Positions 8,643 to 16,936 are shown, counted from the stretch's first letter. The stretch is 64,000 nucleotides of DNA from Xanthomonas boreopolis (GCA_014654535.1 BNBA01000009.1:1-64000), one strand, 5' to 3'. Program-made: numbers and translations. The notes: generated by a model from the sequence alone, not told the origin.

Positions 8643-8693
8643 CTGTGGGAGCGGGTCTACGTGGCCTAGGGCCACGTAGACCCGCTCCCACAG
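8643..8693. repeat. REP-like element, perfect 24-bp inverted repeat
   Basis: The arms 8643-8666 and 8670-8693 are perfectly complementary, separated by only TAG. The sequence begins CTGTGGGAGCGGGTCTACGT, a TGTGGGAG-type palindrome like those at 13157-13224 and 42828-42850. It lies in the parC-bfr gap, after the terminator. Such elements are common in Xanthomonadaceae and pseudomonads and are usually mobilised by RAYT (TnpA-REP) transposases; no such gene is in the window. Confidence 0.8.
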
Positions 8694-8708
8694 GAGATCG
8701 CGCCCCGA

Positions 8709-9194
8709 CTACTCAGCCAGACTGCCCTCGCCGAGCTTGGAAACCTGGTACAGCTCCAGGCCGATGCGCTTGATCAGGCCGAGCTGCTGCTCCAGCCACC
8801 AGGCGTGGTCTTCCTCGGTGTCCTGCAGCTGCTTGAGCAGGATGTCGCGGCTGACGTAGTCGCCGTGCTCCTCGCACAGCTTCATGCCGGCGGCGAGGTT
8901 GGCGCGCACTTCGTACTCGACCTGCAGGTCCTTCTCCAGCATCTCGACCACGGTCTTGCCCGGCTCGAACGGCAACGGGCGCATGTCCGGGTCGCCTTCC
9001 AGGAACAGGATGCGCCGCAGCAGCGCGTCGGCATGCTCGGTTTCCTCCTCCATCTCGTGGTTGATGCGCTGGTACAGCGCCATCAGGCCCTGGTCCTCGT
9101 AACGGCGCGAATGGATGAAGTACTGGTCGCGGGCGGCAAGCTCGCCGCGCAGCAGCTGCTTGAGGTACTCGACGACGTCGGGATGGCCTTTCAT
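8709..9194 (-). CDS. bfr: Bacterioferritin, non-haem-type subunit
   Basis: A 161-residue four-helix-bundle iron-storage protein forming 24-mer shells. It aligns without gaps to E. coli Bfr over the first 66 residues. The ferroxidase ligands Glu18, Glu51, His54, Glu93, and the EEDH motif (the E127/H130 equivalents) are present. The residue at the haem-ligand position is Thr52 instead of Met52, so this subunit should not bind haem between two copies of itself. Such subunits exist in two-subunit bacterioferritins; a second, Met52-bearing gene may lie elsewhere. Start ATG 9194 (MKGHPDV) has a GGAGA box upstream; the frame's 5' extension has no homology. Confidence 0.9.
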   Translation of the reverse strand: MKGHPDVVEYLKQLLRGELAARDQYFIHSRRYEDQGLMALYQRINHEMEEETEHADALLRRILFLEGDPDMRPLPFEPGKTVVEMLEKDLQVEYEVRANLAAGMKLCEEHGDYVSRDILLKQLQDTEEDHAWWLEQQLGLIKRIGLELYQVSKLGEGSLAE

Positions 9195-9343
9195 GGGGGG
9201 ATCTCCGTGGGATCGACCGGGCGCATGGTGCCTCATCCGGCGCGGCGATGATCTAATCGGAATCAGTTTCAGTTGCGTAACCAATGTCGCCCGGCTGCCA
9301 TGCCGACCGGCTACCATCGGGCGACCACCCGGGGGACCATGGC

Positions 9344-11806
9344 ATGCGCAAACTGCTGGGCCGGCTGCTGCTGGCGATCGTCGTGCTGGTGCTGGCCATC
9401 GCCTTGGCCGCCTACCTGATGCTGCGCGGCAGCCTGCCGTTCCTGCAGGGCGACCAGGCCCTGCCCGGCCTGGCCGCGCCCGTGAAGATCGAGCGCGACG
9501 CGCTCGGCATGGTCACCATCGACGCCGCCAGCGAGGCAGACGCGATGCGCGCGCTCGGCTACGTGCACGCGCAGGAACGCTTCTTCGAGATGGACCTGAT
9601 GCGGCGCTCGTCCGCCGGCGAACTGGCCGAACTGTTCGGGCCGGCGGCGCTGGACATCGACAAGCAGATGCGCGTGCACCGCCTGCGCGCCCGCGTGCAG
9701 GCGCACCTGCGGCGATCGCTGGGCGGGCAGGGCCCGGTGCTGGAGGCCTACCGCGACGGCGTCAACGCAGGCCTGGGCGCGCTGCGCGTGCGGCCCTGGG
9801 CCTACCTGCTGGTGCGCCAGCGGCCGCGTGCCTGGACCCTGGACGATTCGATACTGGTCGGCCTGGCGATGTACGCCGACCTGCAGGACCCGCGCAACCA
9901 GCGCGAGCTGGCGCTGGCGCGGATCCGCGGCGTGGTGCCGCCGGCGCTGTACGCGCTGCTCGCCCACGACGGCTCCGAGTGGGACGCGCCGCTGTCCGGG
10001 GAGCCGCATGGCAACGCGCGGCTGCCGGATGCGGCGGCGCTTGATCTGCGCAAGCTGGCAAGTGACGCGGGCAGTGCCGGCACGTCTGCGGCATTCACTC
10101 CACCGTCCGCTCCGCGGACGGTCCCCCTCTCTCCCGCCGGGCGGGAGGGAGGCGTCGGTTGGCCGCCTGCGGCAGCCGATTCCTTTGTGGGCAGCAACAA
10201 CTTCGCGGTGGACGGCACCCTGACCGCGGACGGCCGCGCCATCGTCGCCGACGACATGCACCTGTCGCTGCGCGCGCCCAACATCTGGTTCCGCGCGCGG
10301 CTGCGCTACCCGGATCCGAAGGCGCCGGGCGGCAAGGTCGATGTCGCCGGCTTCACCCTGCCCGGCATCCCGGCGGTGATCGTCGGCAGCAACGGCCACG
10401 TCGCCTGGGGCTTCACCAACAGCTACATCGACACCGCCGACTTCGCGAAGCTCCCGGCCGATGCGGATCCCGGCCTGCTGATCACGCACGAGGAGACGAT
10501 CCGCATCGCCGGCGCGGAACCCGCCACCTTGCAGGTACGCGAGAGCGCGTGGGGGCCGATCGTCGGCACCGATCCCGACGGCAGCCTGCTCGCGTTGCGC
10601 TGGACCGCCCAGTTGCCGGGCGCGGTCAGGCTCGACTTCATCGACATGGCGCGCGCCGGCAACCTCGACCAGGCGTTCGCTGCCGCCGACCGCGCCGGCA
10701 TTCCCACGCAGAACCTGATGATCGCCGACAGCACCGGCCGCATCGGCTGGCGGCTGATCGGTGCGCGCCCGGATCGTGGTCCCGGCTGCGTGCCGGATGC
10801 GTTCGGTCCCGCGCTCGTCCCCGACGTGAAGCCGGCCGTCGGCGCGATCATCGACGCGCCGTGCGCGCCATGGTCGTTGATCAGCGATCGCGCGCCGTCC
10901 CTGGTCGATCCTCCCTCGCATCGCCTGTGGACCGCCAACAACCGGCTGGTGGATGGCGAGCTGCTCGCCCGGCTCGGCAACGCCGGTTACGACCTGGGCG
11001 CACGCGCACGGCAGATCCGCGACGACCTGTTCGCCAAGCCCCACTTCACCGAGAAGGACCTGCTGGCGATCCAGCTCGACGACCGCGCGCTCCTGCTGGA
11101 GCGCTGGTGGAAACTGCTGCGGCAGGTGGTGGAGCACAGCGACGACCCCGCCCTGCAGCGGCTGGAAGCGGCCACCCGCCACTGGGACGGCAGGGCATCG
11201 GTGGATTCGGCCAGCTACCGCATCGTGCGCGGCTTCCGTGGCACGACGCTGGACATGCTCGAGGCCGGGCTGCTCGCCCCGGCCAAGGCCAGGCTCGGCG
11301 AGGCCTACGTGCCGCCGCGGCTGGCGCAGTTCGAAGGCGTGGCATGGCCGTTGTTGGAAGAGCGTCCTGCGAACCTGCTGCCTCCGCCGCATGCGAGCTG
11401 GGACGCCTTGCTCGCCGATGCCGCGCGCACGCTGGAAAAGGACCTTGCCGAACAGGGCCCCGCGCTGTCGGGGCGCACCTGGGGCGAACGCAACACGGCC
11501 GCGATCTGCCACCCGGTCTCGCGCGCCCTGCCCGCCTTCGCCAAGCCGCTGCTGTGCATGCCGGCCGACCAACTGCCGGGCGACCGCGACATGCCGCGCG
11601 TGCAAGGGCCGGCGTTCGGCGCGTCCGAGCGGATGGTGGTCTCGCCCGGGCACGAGGCCGACGGCATCGTGCACATGCCCGGCGGCCAGAGCGGACATCC
11701 GCTGTCGCCGTTCTGGGGCGCGGGTCACGAGGACTGGGTGCACGGGCGCGCCACGCCGTTCCTGCCGGGGCCGGCCCGCTACACGCTGACGCTGCGGCCG
11801 CAATGA
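9344..11806 (+). CDS. Penicillin acylase-family (Ntn) hydrolase, exported
   Basis: An 820-residue precursor of the S45 N-terminal-nucleophile family (penicillin G acylase, AHL acylases PvdQ/QuiP). Residues 1-28 are a signal or anchor helix ([20 protein letters not shown]). The alpha chain region ([17 protein letters not shown]...) is followed by a spacer and then GSNNFAVDG, where Ser284 should become the N-terminal nucleophile of the beta chain after self-cleavage. The substrate cannot be assigned: acyl-homoserine lactones, cyclic lipopeptides or beta-lactams are all possible. The spacer carries an in-frame palindromic repeat at 10103-10150. Start chosen at ATG 9344 because it begins the signal sequence; the upstream 20 in-frame codons look non-coding. 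Confidence 0.88.
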   Translation: MRKLLGRLLLAIVVLVLAIALAAYLMLRGSLPFLQGDQALPGLAAPVKIERDALGMVTIDAASEADAMRALGYVHAQERFFEMDLMRRSSAGELAELFGPAALDIDKQMRVHRLRARVQAHLRRSLGGQGPVLEAYRDGVNAGLGALRVRPWAYLLVRQRPRAWTLDDSILVGLAMYADLQDPRNQRELALARIRGVVPPALYALLAHDGSEWDAPLSGEPHGNARLPDAAALDLRKLASDAGSAGTSAAFTPPSAPRTVPLSPAGREGGVGWPPAAADSFVGSNNFAVDGTLTADGRAIVADDMHLSLRAPNIWFRARLRYPDPKAPGGKVDVAGFTLPGIPAVIVGSNGHVAWGFTNSYIDTADFAKLPADADPGLLITHEETIRIAGAEPATLQVRESAWGPIVGTDPDGSLLALRWTAQLPGAVRLDFIDMARAGNLDQAFAAADRAGIPTQNLMIADSTGRIGWRLIGARPDRGPGCVPDAFGPALVPDVKPAVGAIIDAPCAPWSLISDRAPSLVDPPSHRLWTANNRLVDGELLARLGNAGYDLGARARQIRDDLFAKPHFTEKDLLAIQLDDRALLLERWWKLLRQVVEHSDDPALQRLEAATRHWDGRASVDSASYRIVRGFRGTTLDMLEAGLLAPAKARLGEAYVPPRLAQFEGVAWPLLEERPANLLPPPHASWDALLADAARTLEKDLAEQGPALSGRTWGERNTAAICHPVSRALPAFAKPLLCMPADQLPGDRDMPRVQGPAFGASERMVVSPGHEADGIVHMPGGQSGHPLSPFWGAGHEDWVHGRATPFLPGPARYTLTLRPQ
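10103..10150. repeat. Palindromic repeat inserted in frame inside the acylase gene
   Basis: Two adjoining hairpins: CCGTCCGC-TCC-GCGGACGG (10103-10121, perfect 8-bp arms) and a CCTCTCTCCCGC / GCGGGAGGGAGG hairpin (about 10126-10151, mostly paired). They look like intergenic palindromes of this genome but lie inside the coding frame, encoding residues about 254-269 just before the catalytic Ser284. See findings. Confidence 0.6.
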
Positions 11807-12115
11807 ACCTGTCGCCGGTCGCGTGAAACCGGTCTGCACGCATCGCAATCACAGGTGAACGCGCGCCACTCGGATGACGGCGTGCGTGGGAACCTCCCTC
11901 AGGAACGGCGACACTAAGCCAGACATTGAGCAAAGCCCCACTCCTCGTCATTCCCGCGAAGGCGGGAATCCATGGACGTAGAGCCATTACCAGCAACGTC
12001 CTTGGATCCCCGCTTGATCAGCCATGCGGCTGCTGAAAAGCATTTCGCGGGAGTGACGTCCCTGATCCAGGCCCTCCTTGAGCACCATGCGCAGCCCCCT
12101 CACAACAATCGCTCC
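11807..12115. other. Gene-free stretch with a dispersed palindrome
   Basis: About 309 bp between the acylase and the beta-helix gene. The only structure seen is ATTCCCGCGAAGGCGGGAAT at 11950-11969, part of a CCATGGATTCCCGCCTTCG-type repeat that recurs in inverted orientation at 25255-25278. No promoter, RNA or gene is convincing here. Confidence 0.6.
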
Positions 12116-13129
12116 ATGATGCGAACCCTCCTGCTTCCCTGCCTGCTGTTGGCCGCAACCGCTGCGCAGGCATCGCCCTCCACCCCGGAGGGATGCTCCG
12201 CCCGCGCCGCGCCCGGCGACGATCTGCAGCAGGCCATCGATCGCCTGCCCGCCGATCGCCCGGCCAGGCTGTGCCTGGCGAAGGGCGAGTACCCGCTCGA
12301 GGGATTGCTGGCGATCCGCCGCAACGACTTCACCCTGCGCGGCGCCGGCCACGACACCGTGCTGCGCATGGCCGACGACGTGCAGCAACCCTTGCTGGTG
12401 ATCGGCGACCACCTGCACGCGGTGCCCGCCATGCGCATCCGCAACGTCGTCGTCGCCGACCTGCAACTCATCGGCGGCCGCGCCGAGCACGAGTTCATGC
12501 CCGAGCACCCGTACCTGAGCAACAGCGCGGTGGTGATCCGCGCCGGCGACCACATCCGCCTGTCGGGCCTGAAGGCCAGCCGCTGCCGCAGTGCCTGCCT
12601 GCTCAGCGAGCGCGACAGCCGCGACCTGCTCTTCGAGCGCAACGACGTCTCCGGCGCAGCATGGGACGGCGTGTCGTTCAATCGCACCGCGCGCGTGCGC
12701 CTGGTCGACAACCATATCCACGACAACGTCGCCGCTGGCATCACCACCGAGCACCTGGAGGACAGCGAGATCCGCGGCAACCGGCTCGAACGCAACGGCA
12801 GCCAGGGCATCTACCTCGCCGATGCGCGCCGCAACCGGTTCGTGGACAACCAGTTCCTCGACAACAAGTCCGCCGGCGTGTTCCTGACCTGCTCGATCCG
12901 CTACCGCACGCCGGAGATCCTGTGCTGGGACGGCAGCATGAGCCAGGACAACCTGTTTGAGCGCAACGTCTTCAGGGGCAGCCCATACACCTACACCATC
13001 GGCGTGGACCGCGCGGCCAACTGCAAGGGCGGCGATTTCAGGCCGAACCTGTGGAGCGCCAACCAGGCAGACGCATCCGGGTTCAATCCGCCGGTGGAGG
13101 TTTACGGCGAATGCGTGCGGAGCCAGTAG
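12116..13129 (+). CDS. Secreted right-handed parallel beta-helix protein
   Basis: A 337-residue protein with a clear Sec signal (MMRTLLLPCLLLAATAAQA) followed by repeated beta-helix turns: AVVIRAGDHIRLSGLKASRC, DLLFERNDVSGAAWDGVSFNRTARVRLVDNHIHDNVAAGITTEHLEDSEIRGNRLERNGSQGIYL and so on (Beta_helix / NosD-like repeats). The fold is used by polysaccharide lyases, hydrolases and epimerases, but no catalytic set can be recognised, so the function is unknown. Cysteines are several (CRSAC, CSIRYRTPEILC), compatible with an oxidised periplasmic or secreted protein. Start: either of two consecutive ATGs (12116, 12119). Confidence 0.8.
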   Translation: MMRTLLLPCLLLAATAAQASPSTPEGCSARAAPGDDLQQAIDRLPADRPARLCLAKGEYPLEGLLAIRRNDFTLRGAGHDTVLRMADDVQQPLLVIGDHLHAVPAMRIRNVVVADLQLIGGRAEHEFMPEHPYLSNSAVVIRAGDHIRLSGLKASRCRSACLLSERDSRDLLFERNDVSGAAWDGVSFNRTARVRLVDNHIHDNVAAGITTEHLEDSEIRGNRLERNGSQGIYLADARRNRFVDNQFLDNKSAGVFLTCSIRYRTPEILCWDGSMSQDNLFERNVFRGSPYTYTIGVDRAANCKGGDFRPNLWSANQADASGFNPPVEVYGECVRSQ

Positions 13130-13156
13130 AACGTCGCTCGATTGCACACGCATGGA

Positions 13157-13224
13157 TGTGGGAGGGACTTCAGTCCCGACAAGCTTCACCGGTGAAGTCC
13201 GTCGGGACTGAAGTCCCTCCCACA
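13157..13224. repeat. REP-like element, 24-bp inverted repeat with inner palindrome
   Basis: Arms 13157-13180 and 13201-13224 are perfectly complementary and begin TGTGGGAGGGACTTCAGTCC. The 20-bp centre holds a second palindrome, CTTCACCGGTGAAG (13184-13197). A single arm of the same family is at 42828-42850. The element sits between the convergent beta-helix gene and asnB and may also end transcription. Confidence 0.8.
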
Positions 13225-13307
13225 AAAACCACTCGATCCGACAACGGATCTTCTCGGGACAATGGCTGCCGCGAACCTACTCCCCGGCAGCCTTCCGCCG
13301 TGTCATC

Positions 13308-15002
13308 TCACGACGCCAGCGCCTGCTCGTGCACGCCCGCCACCGCGCGGCCGGACGGATCGGCCATCCTGGCGAAGCTCGCATCCCAGGCGATCGCCGC
13401 CGGCGACGAGCAGGCGATCGACTTGCCGCCCGGCACCGTCCCGGCCGCGGCCGGGCTCGGGTAGAACTGTTCGAACAGGCTGCGGTAGTAGTACGCCTCC
13501 TTGGTCTGCGGCGGGTTCACCGGGAAGCGCTTGTCGGCCGCGGCCAGCACGCGGTCGGAAACGTGCGCCTCGGCGTACGCCTTGAGCCCGTCGATCCAGC
13601 CGTAGCCCACGCCGTCGCTGAACTGCTCCTTCTGCCGCCACAGGATCGATTCGGGCAGGTACCCGTCGAACGCCTCGCGCAGCACGCCCTTCTCCATCCG
13701 CTGCGGGCCCTCGCCGGCCTTGTCGATCATCTTGTACTTCGCGTCCATCCGCATCGCCACGTCGAGGAACTCGCGGTCCAGGAACGGCACGCGCGGCTCC
13801 ACGCCCCAGGCCATCATCGACTTGTTGGCGCGCAGGCAGTCGTAGTTGTTGAGCGCGTCGAGCTTGCGCACCAGCTCCTCGTGGAACTCGCGCGCGTTCG
13901 GCGCCTTGTGGAAGTACAGGTAGCCGCCGAAGATTTCGTCGCTGCCCTCGCCCGACAGCACCATCTTCACGCCCATCGCCTTGATCCGCCGCGCCAGCAG
14001 GAACATCGGCGTGGACGCACGGATGGTGGTGACGTCGTAGGTCTCGATATGCCGGATCACCTCCGGCAACGCATCCAGCCCTTCCTCGAAGGTGTACTCG
14101 AAGCCGTGGTGCACGGTGCCCAGCGCCTCGGCCGCGACCTTGGCCGCGGCCAGGTCGGGCGAGCCCTTCAGGCCGATCGCGAACGAATGCAGGCGCGGCC
14201 ACCAGGCCTCGGTCCTGTCGTTGTCCTCGATGCGATGGCGCGCGTAGCGCGCGGCCACCGCGGCGACCAGCGAGGAATCCAGCCCGCCCGACAGCAGCAC
14301 GCCGTAGGGCACGTCGGTCATCAGCTGGCGATGCACCGCCGCCTCGAACGCCTCGCGCAGTTCCCGAGGCGAGACCTGCACGCCCTCGACCGCCGCGTAG
14401 TCGCGCCACGGCCGCTCGTAGTACCGGGTCAGCTCGCCGGTGGCGGTGTCGTACCAGTGCCCCGGCGGGAACTGCGCCACGTCGGCGCAGGTATCGGCCA
14501 GCGACTTCATCTCCGACGCCACGCGCAACCGCCCTTCCTTGTCGTGCCCCCAGTACAGCGGCACCACGCCGATCGGATCGCGCGCGATGATCGCGCGTCC
14601 CTTGGCCTTGTCCCACAGTGCGAAGGCGAAGATGCCGTTGAGGCGGTTGAGGTACGACGCCGGTTCGTCCTCGCGATACAGCGCGTTGATGACCTCGCAG
14701 TCCGAACCGGTCTGGAAGGCGTAGGGCTGCGCCAACTCGCCCTTCAGCGCCAGGTGGTTGTAGATCTCGCCGTTCACCGCCAGCGCCAGTTCGCCGTCCT
14801 CCGACAGCAGCGGCTGCGAACCGCCCGCGGGATCGACGATCGCCAGCCGCTCGTGCACCAGGATGGCGCCGTCGTCGATGTACACGCCGCTCCAGTCGGG
14901 GCCGCGATGGCGCTGCCGCTGCGAACACTCCAACGCCTGGCGGCGCAGGGCCTGCCGGTCGTCGCCGGGTTGCAGGCCGAAGATGCCGAAGATGGAACAC
15001 AT
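13308..15002 (-). CDS. asnB: Asparagine synthetase B (glutamine-hydrolysing)
   Basis: A 564-residue enzyme making Asn from Asp, Gln and ATP in the cytoplasm. It starts MCSIFGIFG: Cys2 is the glutaminase nucleophile after Met removal, and the N-terminal Ntn domain carries RLAIVD and NGEIYNH. The synthetase half has the ATP pyrophosphatase loop LLSGGLDSS and SGEGSDEIFGGY. Length matches E. coli AsnB (554). The gene has an AGGAGAG ribosome site and a long 5' leader with an Asn-rich peptide and a terminator (15091-15245), so it is likely controlled by attenuation according to Asn-tRNA charging. It follows dapE on the same strand. Confidence 0.95.
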   Translation of the reverse strand: MCSIFGIFGLQPGDDRQALRRQALECSQRQRHRGPDWSGVYIDDGAILVHERLAIVDPAGGSQPLLSEDGELALAVNGEIYNHLALKGELAQPYAFQTGSDCEVINALYREDEPASYLNRLNGIFAFALWDKAKGRAIIARDPIGVVPLYWGHDKEGRLRVASEMKSLADTCADVAQFPPGHWYDTATGELTRYYERPWRDYAAVEGVQVSPRELREAFEAAVHRQLMTDVPYGVLLSGGLDSSLVAAVAARYARHRIEDNDRTEAWWPRLHSFAIGLKGSPDLAAAKVAAEALGTVHHGFEYTFEEGLDALPEVIRHIETYDVTTIRASTPMFLLARRIKAMGVKMVLSGEGSDEIFGGYLYFHKAPNAREFHEELVRKLDALNNYDCLRANKSMMAWGVEPRVPFLDREFLDVAMRMDAKYKMIDKAGEGPQRMEKGVLREAFDGYLPESILWRQKEQFSDGVGYGWIDGLKAYAEAHVSDRVLAAADKRFPVNPPQTKEAYYYRSLFEQFYPSPAAAGTVPGGKSIACSSPAAIAWDASFARMADPSGRAVAGVHEQALAS

Positions 15003-15090
15003 GGGATGACTCTCCTGGATTGTGGGGATTGCACGTGTCTGGAAACTTCGCCCTGCCGCCGGTCGCCGGCGGCGCGGAAACCCAGGCAAC

Positions 15091-15122
15091 AAAAAACCCG
15101 CATCGGCCGATGCGGGTTTTCT
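15091..15122 (-). terminator. asnB attenuator terminator (regions 3 and 4)
   Basis: AAAACCCGCATCGG followed directly by CCGATGCGGGTTTT (15093-15120), a perfect 28-bp palindrome, ending on the minus strand in six T (15096-15091). It lies between the leader peptide stop (15153) and asnB (start 15002). The 5' arm on the minus strand can instead pair with the last codons of the leader ORF (15163-15176), which repeat 14 bases of this hairpin (ACCCGCATCGGCCG on the plus strand at both 15096-15109 and 15163-15176). Terminator and antiterminator are thus mutually exclusive. Confidence 0.85.
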
Positions 15123-15152
15123 GGTCACTGGGCGCTTGTTTGCTGCTTTCGC

Positions 15153-15245
15153 CTAGTCGCAGACCCGCATCGGCCGCGCACGATTATTCGCCGCATTGTT
15201 GGTGCGGTTCGAAACGTTCGCGGTGGCGAGGACGGAAAGCGACAT
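15153..15245 (-). CDS. Asn-rich leader peptide of the asnB attenuator
   Basis: ATG at 15245 to TAG at 15153 encodes 30 residues with Asn at positions 10, 13, 16, 17, 20 and 21 (AAC, AAC, AAC, AAT, AAT, AAT), i.e. half of residues 16-21 region being Asn in a GC-rich genome where AAT is rare. Residues 24-28 (codons CGG CCG ATG CGG GT) are region 2 of an attenuator, complementary to the 5' arm of the terminator 42 nt downstream. Ribosomes stalled at Asn codons would leave region 2 free to form the antiterminator; ribosomes reaching TAG would cover it. No ribosome site is seen; a weak -10 (TTAACG, 8 nt before ATG) with TTGCGC 16 bp upstream would give a leaderless mRNA starting at the ATG. dapE stops 40 bp upstream. 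Confidence 0.8.
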   Translation of the reverse strand: MSLSVLATANVSNRTNNAANNRARPMRVCD

Positions 15246-15284
15246 GGCGGCGACGTTAACCCGGCCCGTGCGGCGGCGCAACTG

Positions 15285-16412
15285 TTACGCGAGCAACCGT
15301 TCGACCAGGCGGCGGTACAGCGCCGGCAAGGCCTCCAGGTCGGCAACGCGCACGTGCTCGTCGACCTGGTGGATGCTGGCGTTGACCGGCCCGACCTCGA
15401 TGCACTGCGCGCCGAGCGGCGCGATGAAGCGCGCGTCCGAGGTGCCGCCGCCGGTACTTTCCTCGGGCGGCGCGCCGGCGAATTCGCCCAGCACCTCGCG
15501 CGCGACGCTGCGCAGCGTGCCTTCCGGCGTATAGAACGGCTCGCCGCTGCGATGCCACTTCAGCGCGTAGTCCAGCCCGTGCCGGTCCAGCAGCGCGGCG
15601 ATCTCCGCTTCCAGCCGCGGCGCGTCCCAGTGCGGGTTGTAGCGCAGGTTGAACAGCACCTGCAGTTCGCCGGGGATGACGTTGTTGGCGCCGGTCCCGG
15701 CGTGGATGTTGCTGACCTGCAGGCTGGTCGGCGGGAAGCTCTCGTAGCCATCGTCCCAATGCCGCGCGGCCAGCTCGGCGATCGCCGGCGCCGCCAGGTG
15801 GATCGGATTGCGCGCCTTGTGCGGATAGGCCACGTGCCCCTGCACGCCCTTCACCGTCAACGTGCCGGACAGGCTGCCGCGGCGCCCGACCCGCAAGAGG
15901 TCGCCCAGCCGCCCGGTCGAGGACGGCTCGCCGGTGATGCACCAGTCGATGCGCTCGCCACGCTCGCGGAACAGCGCCGCCACCTTGCGCACGCCGTCGA
16001 TCGCGTCGCCCTCCTCGTCCGAGGTCAGCAGCACCGCCAACGTACCGGGATGGTCCGGATGCGCGGCGACGAACTGCTCCGCGGCGACCACGAACGCGGC
16101 CACGCTGCCCTTCATGTCGGCCGCGCCGCGCCCGTACAGCACGCCGTCGCGCACCTCGGGCACGAACGGGTCGCTGGCCCAGGACTCGGCCGGCCCCGGC
16201 GGCACCACGTCGGTATGGCCGAGCAGCACCAGCACCGGCGCCCCGCTGCCGTGCGTGGCCCAGAGGTTGTCGACCGCGCCGAAGCGCAGGTGCTCGCAGG
16301 CGAATCCGGCCTTCGCGAGGCGCCCGGCGATCAATGCCTGGCAACCGGCATCCTCCGGCGTCACCGAGGGCCGGGCGATCAGTTCGCGGGCCAGGTCGAG
16401 GACGTCGCTCAT
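15285..16412 (-). CDS. dapE: Succinyl-diaminopimelate desuccinylase
   Basis: A 375-residue M20 metallohydrolase that removes succinate from N-succinyl-LL-2,6-diaminopimelate in lysine and peptidoglycan precursor synthesis. The two-zinc site is visible: His66 ([10 protein letters not shown]), Asp99 (GAADMKGS), Glu133/Glu134 (TSDEEGD). ATG 16412 gives exactly the length and numbering of E. coli DapE and starts 1 nt after the yffB stop; a GTG four codons upstream is also open. Cotranscribed with yffB, as in many proteobacteria. Confidence 0.95.
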   Translation of the reverse strand: MSDVLDLARELIARPSVTPEDAGCQALIAGRLAKAGFACEHLRFGAVDNLWATHGSGAPVLVLLGHTDVVPPGPAESWASDPFVPEVRDGVLYGRGAADMKGSVAAFVVAAEQFVAAHPDHPGTLAVLLTSDEEGDAIDGVRKVAALFRERGERIDWCITGEPSSTGRLGDLLRVGRRGSLSGTLTVKGVQGHVAYPHKARNPIHLAAPAIAELAARHWDDGYESFPPTSLQVSNIHAGTGANNVIPGELQVLFNLRYNPHWDAPRLEAEIAALLDRHGLDYALKWHRSGEPFYTPEGTLRSVAREVLGEFAGAPPEESTGGGTSDARFIAPLGAQCIEVGPVNASIHQVDEHVRVADLEALPALYRRLVERLLA

Positions 16413-16413
16413 C

Positions 16414-16770
16414 TCAACCGGCACCGAACAGCTTCTTGAAGCCGTTGTCGGAGAATCCCTGGCTGAAACCGCCGTCGTCCTTCACCACCACCGGCCGGCG
16501 GATCAGCTGCGGGTGCTCGCGCAGCAGCAGCTTCCACTCGGCCTCGCTGCCGGGCTGCTTGCGGTTGTCCGGCAACTGGCGCCAGGTCGTCGAGGACTTG
16601 TTGACCAAGGCATCGAAACCGCCGGCCTTGCCCGCCCATTCCACCAGCGTCTCGGGACTGGGCTTGTGCTCGCGGTAGTCGACGAACGTGTAGGCGACGC
16701 CGAAGCGGTCCAGCCACTTGGTCGCCTTCTTGCAGGTGTCGCAGTTCTTCAGGCCGTAGATCGTGGTCAT
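16414..16770 (-). CDS. yffB: ArsC/Spx-family thioredoxin-fold protein (YffB-like)
   Basis: A 118-residue ArsC-related protein: [19 protein letters not shown] at the N-terminus with Cys10-x-x-Cys13, and RRPVVV near residue 90 where ArsC proteins bind the oxyanion. The family is glutathione-dependent reductase-like but its real substrate is unknown. It is directly upstream of dapE, the same pairing as yffB-dapE in E. coli. ATG 16770 (MTTIYG) chosen because the family starts there; the frame is open nine codons further up. Confidence 0.88.
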   Translation of the reverse strand: MTTIYGLKNCDTCKKATKWLDRFGVAYTFVDYREHKPSPETLVEWAGKAGGFDALVNKSSTTWRQLPDNRKQPGSEAEWKLLLREHPQLIRRPVVVKDDGGFSQGFSDNGFKKLFGAG

Positions 16771-16797
16771 GCCAAATTCCAGATGCTTGCAATCCAA

Positions 16798-16936
16798 TAG
16801 CCCTCTCCCGGCGAGGCAGGGGCGGTGCGAGGGTACGGGGAAGCCCCCTCGCGAATGGCCGGGCGCACGAGGCCGCGCCCGTACCCCTCGCCCGATCCTC
16901 CGGGGCGCCTTCTCCGGAGGGGAGAAGGAAGAGAAA
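16798..16936. repeat. Intergenic inverted repeat between dapD and yffB
   Basis: GAGGGTACGGGG (16829-16840) and CCCGTACCCCTC (16878-16889) form a nearly perfect inverted repeat, flanked by CCCTCTCCCGGCGAGG and by CCTCCGGGGCGCCTTCTCCGGAGG. The gap of about 139 bp has no gene. It looks like a dispersed palindromic element of the family found between genes in Xanthomonadaceae; it could fold in the dapD-yffB mRNA. Confidence 0.5.

Noticed and set aside
5262..8675. 1137-codon open frame antisense to araC and parC
   Set aside because: GC-rich third-position shadow; the plus-strand genes are clear family members and the antisense protein is low-complexity Gln/Arg/Gly-rich sequence without motifs.
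9284..9343. Upstream start for the acylase
   Set aside because: The 20 extra residues ([20 protein letters not shown]) are hydrophilic and would bury the signal sequence; ATG 9344 starts directly at it.
13157..13224. asnB or beta-helix gene riboswitch
   Set aside because: The structure is a palindromic repeat downstream of both convergent genes, with another arm elsewhere in the window, so it is a dispersed element and not a riboswitch.
16413..16424. GTG start for dapE at 16424
   Set aside because: ATG 16412 gives exact agreement with E. coli DapE numbering and does not overlap yffB.
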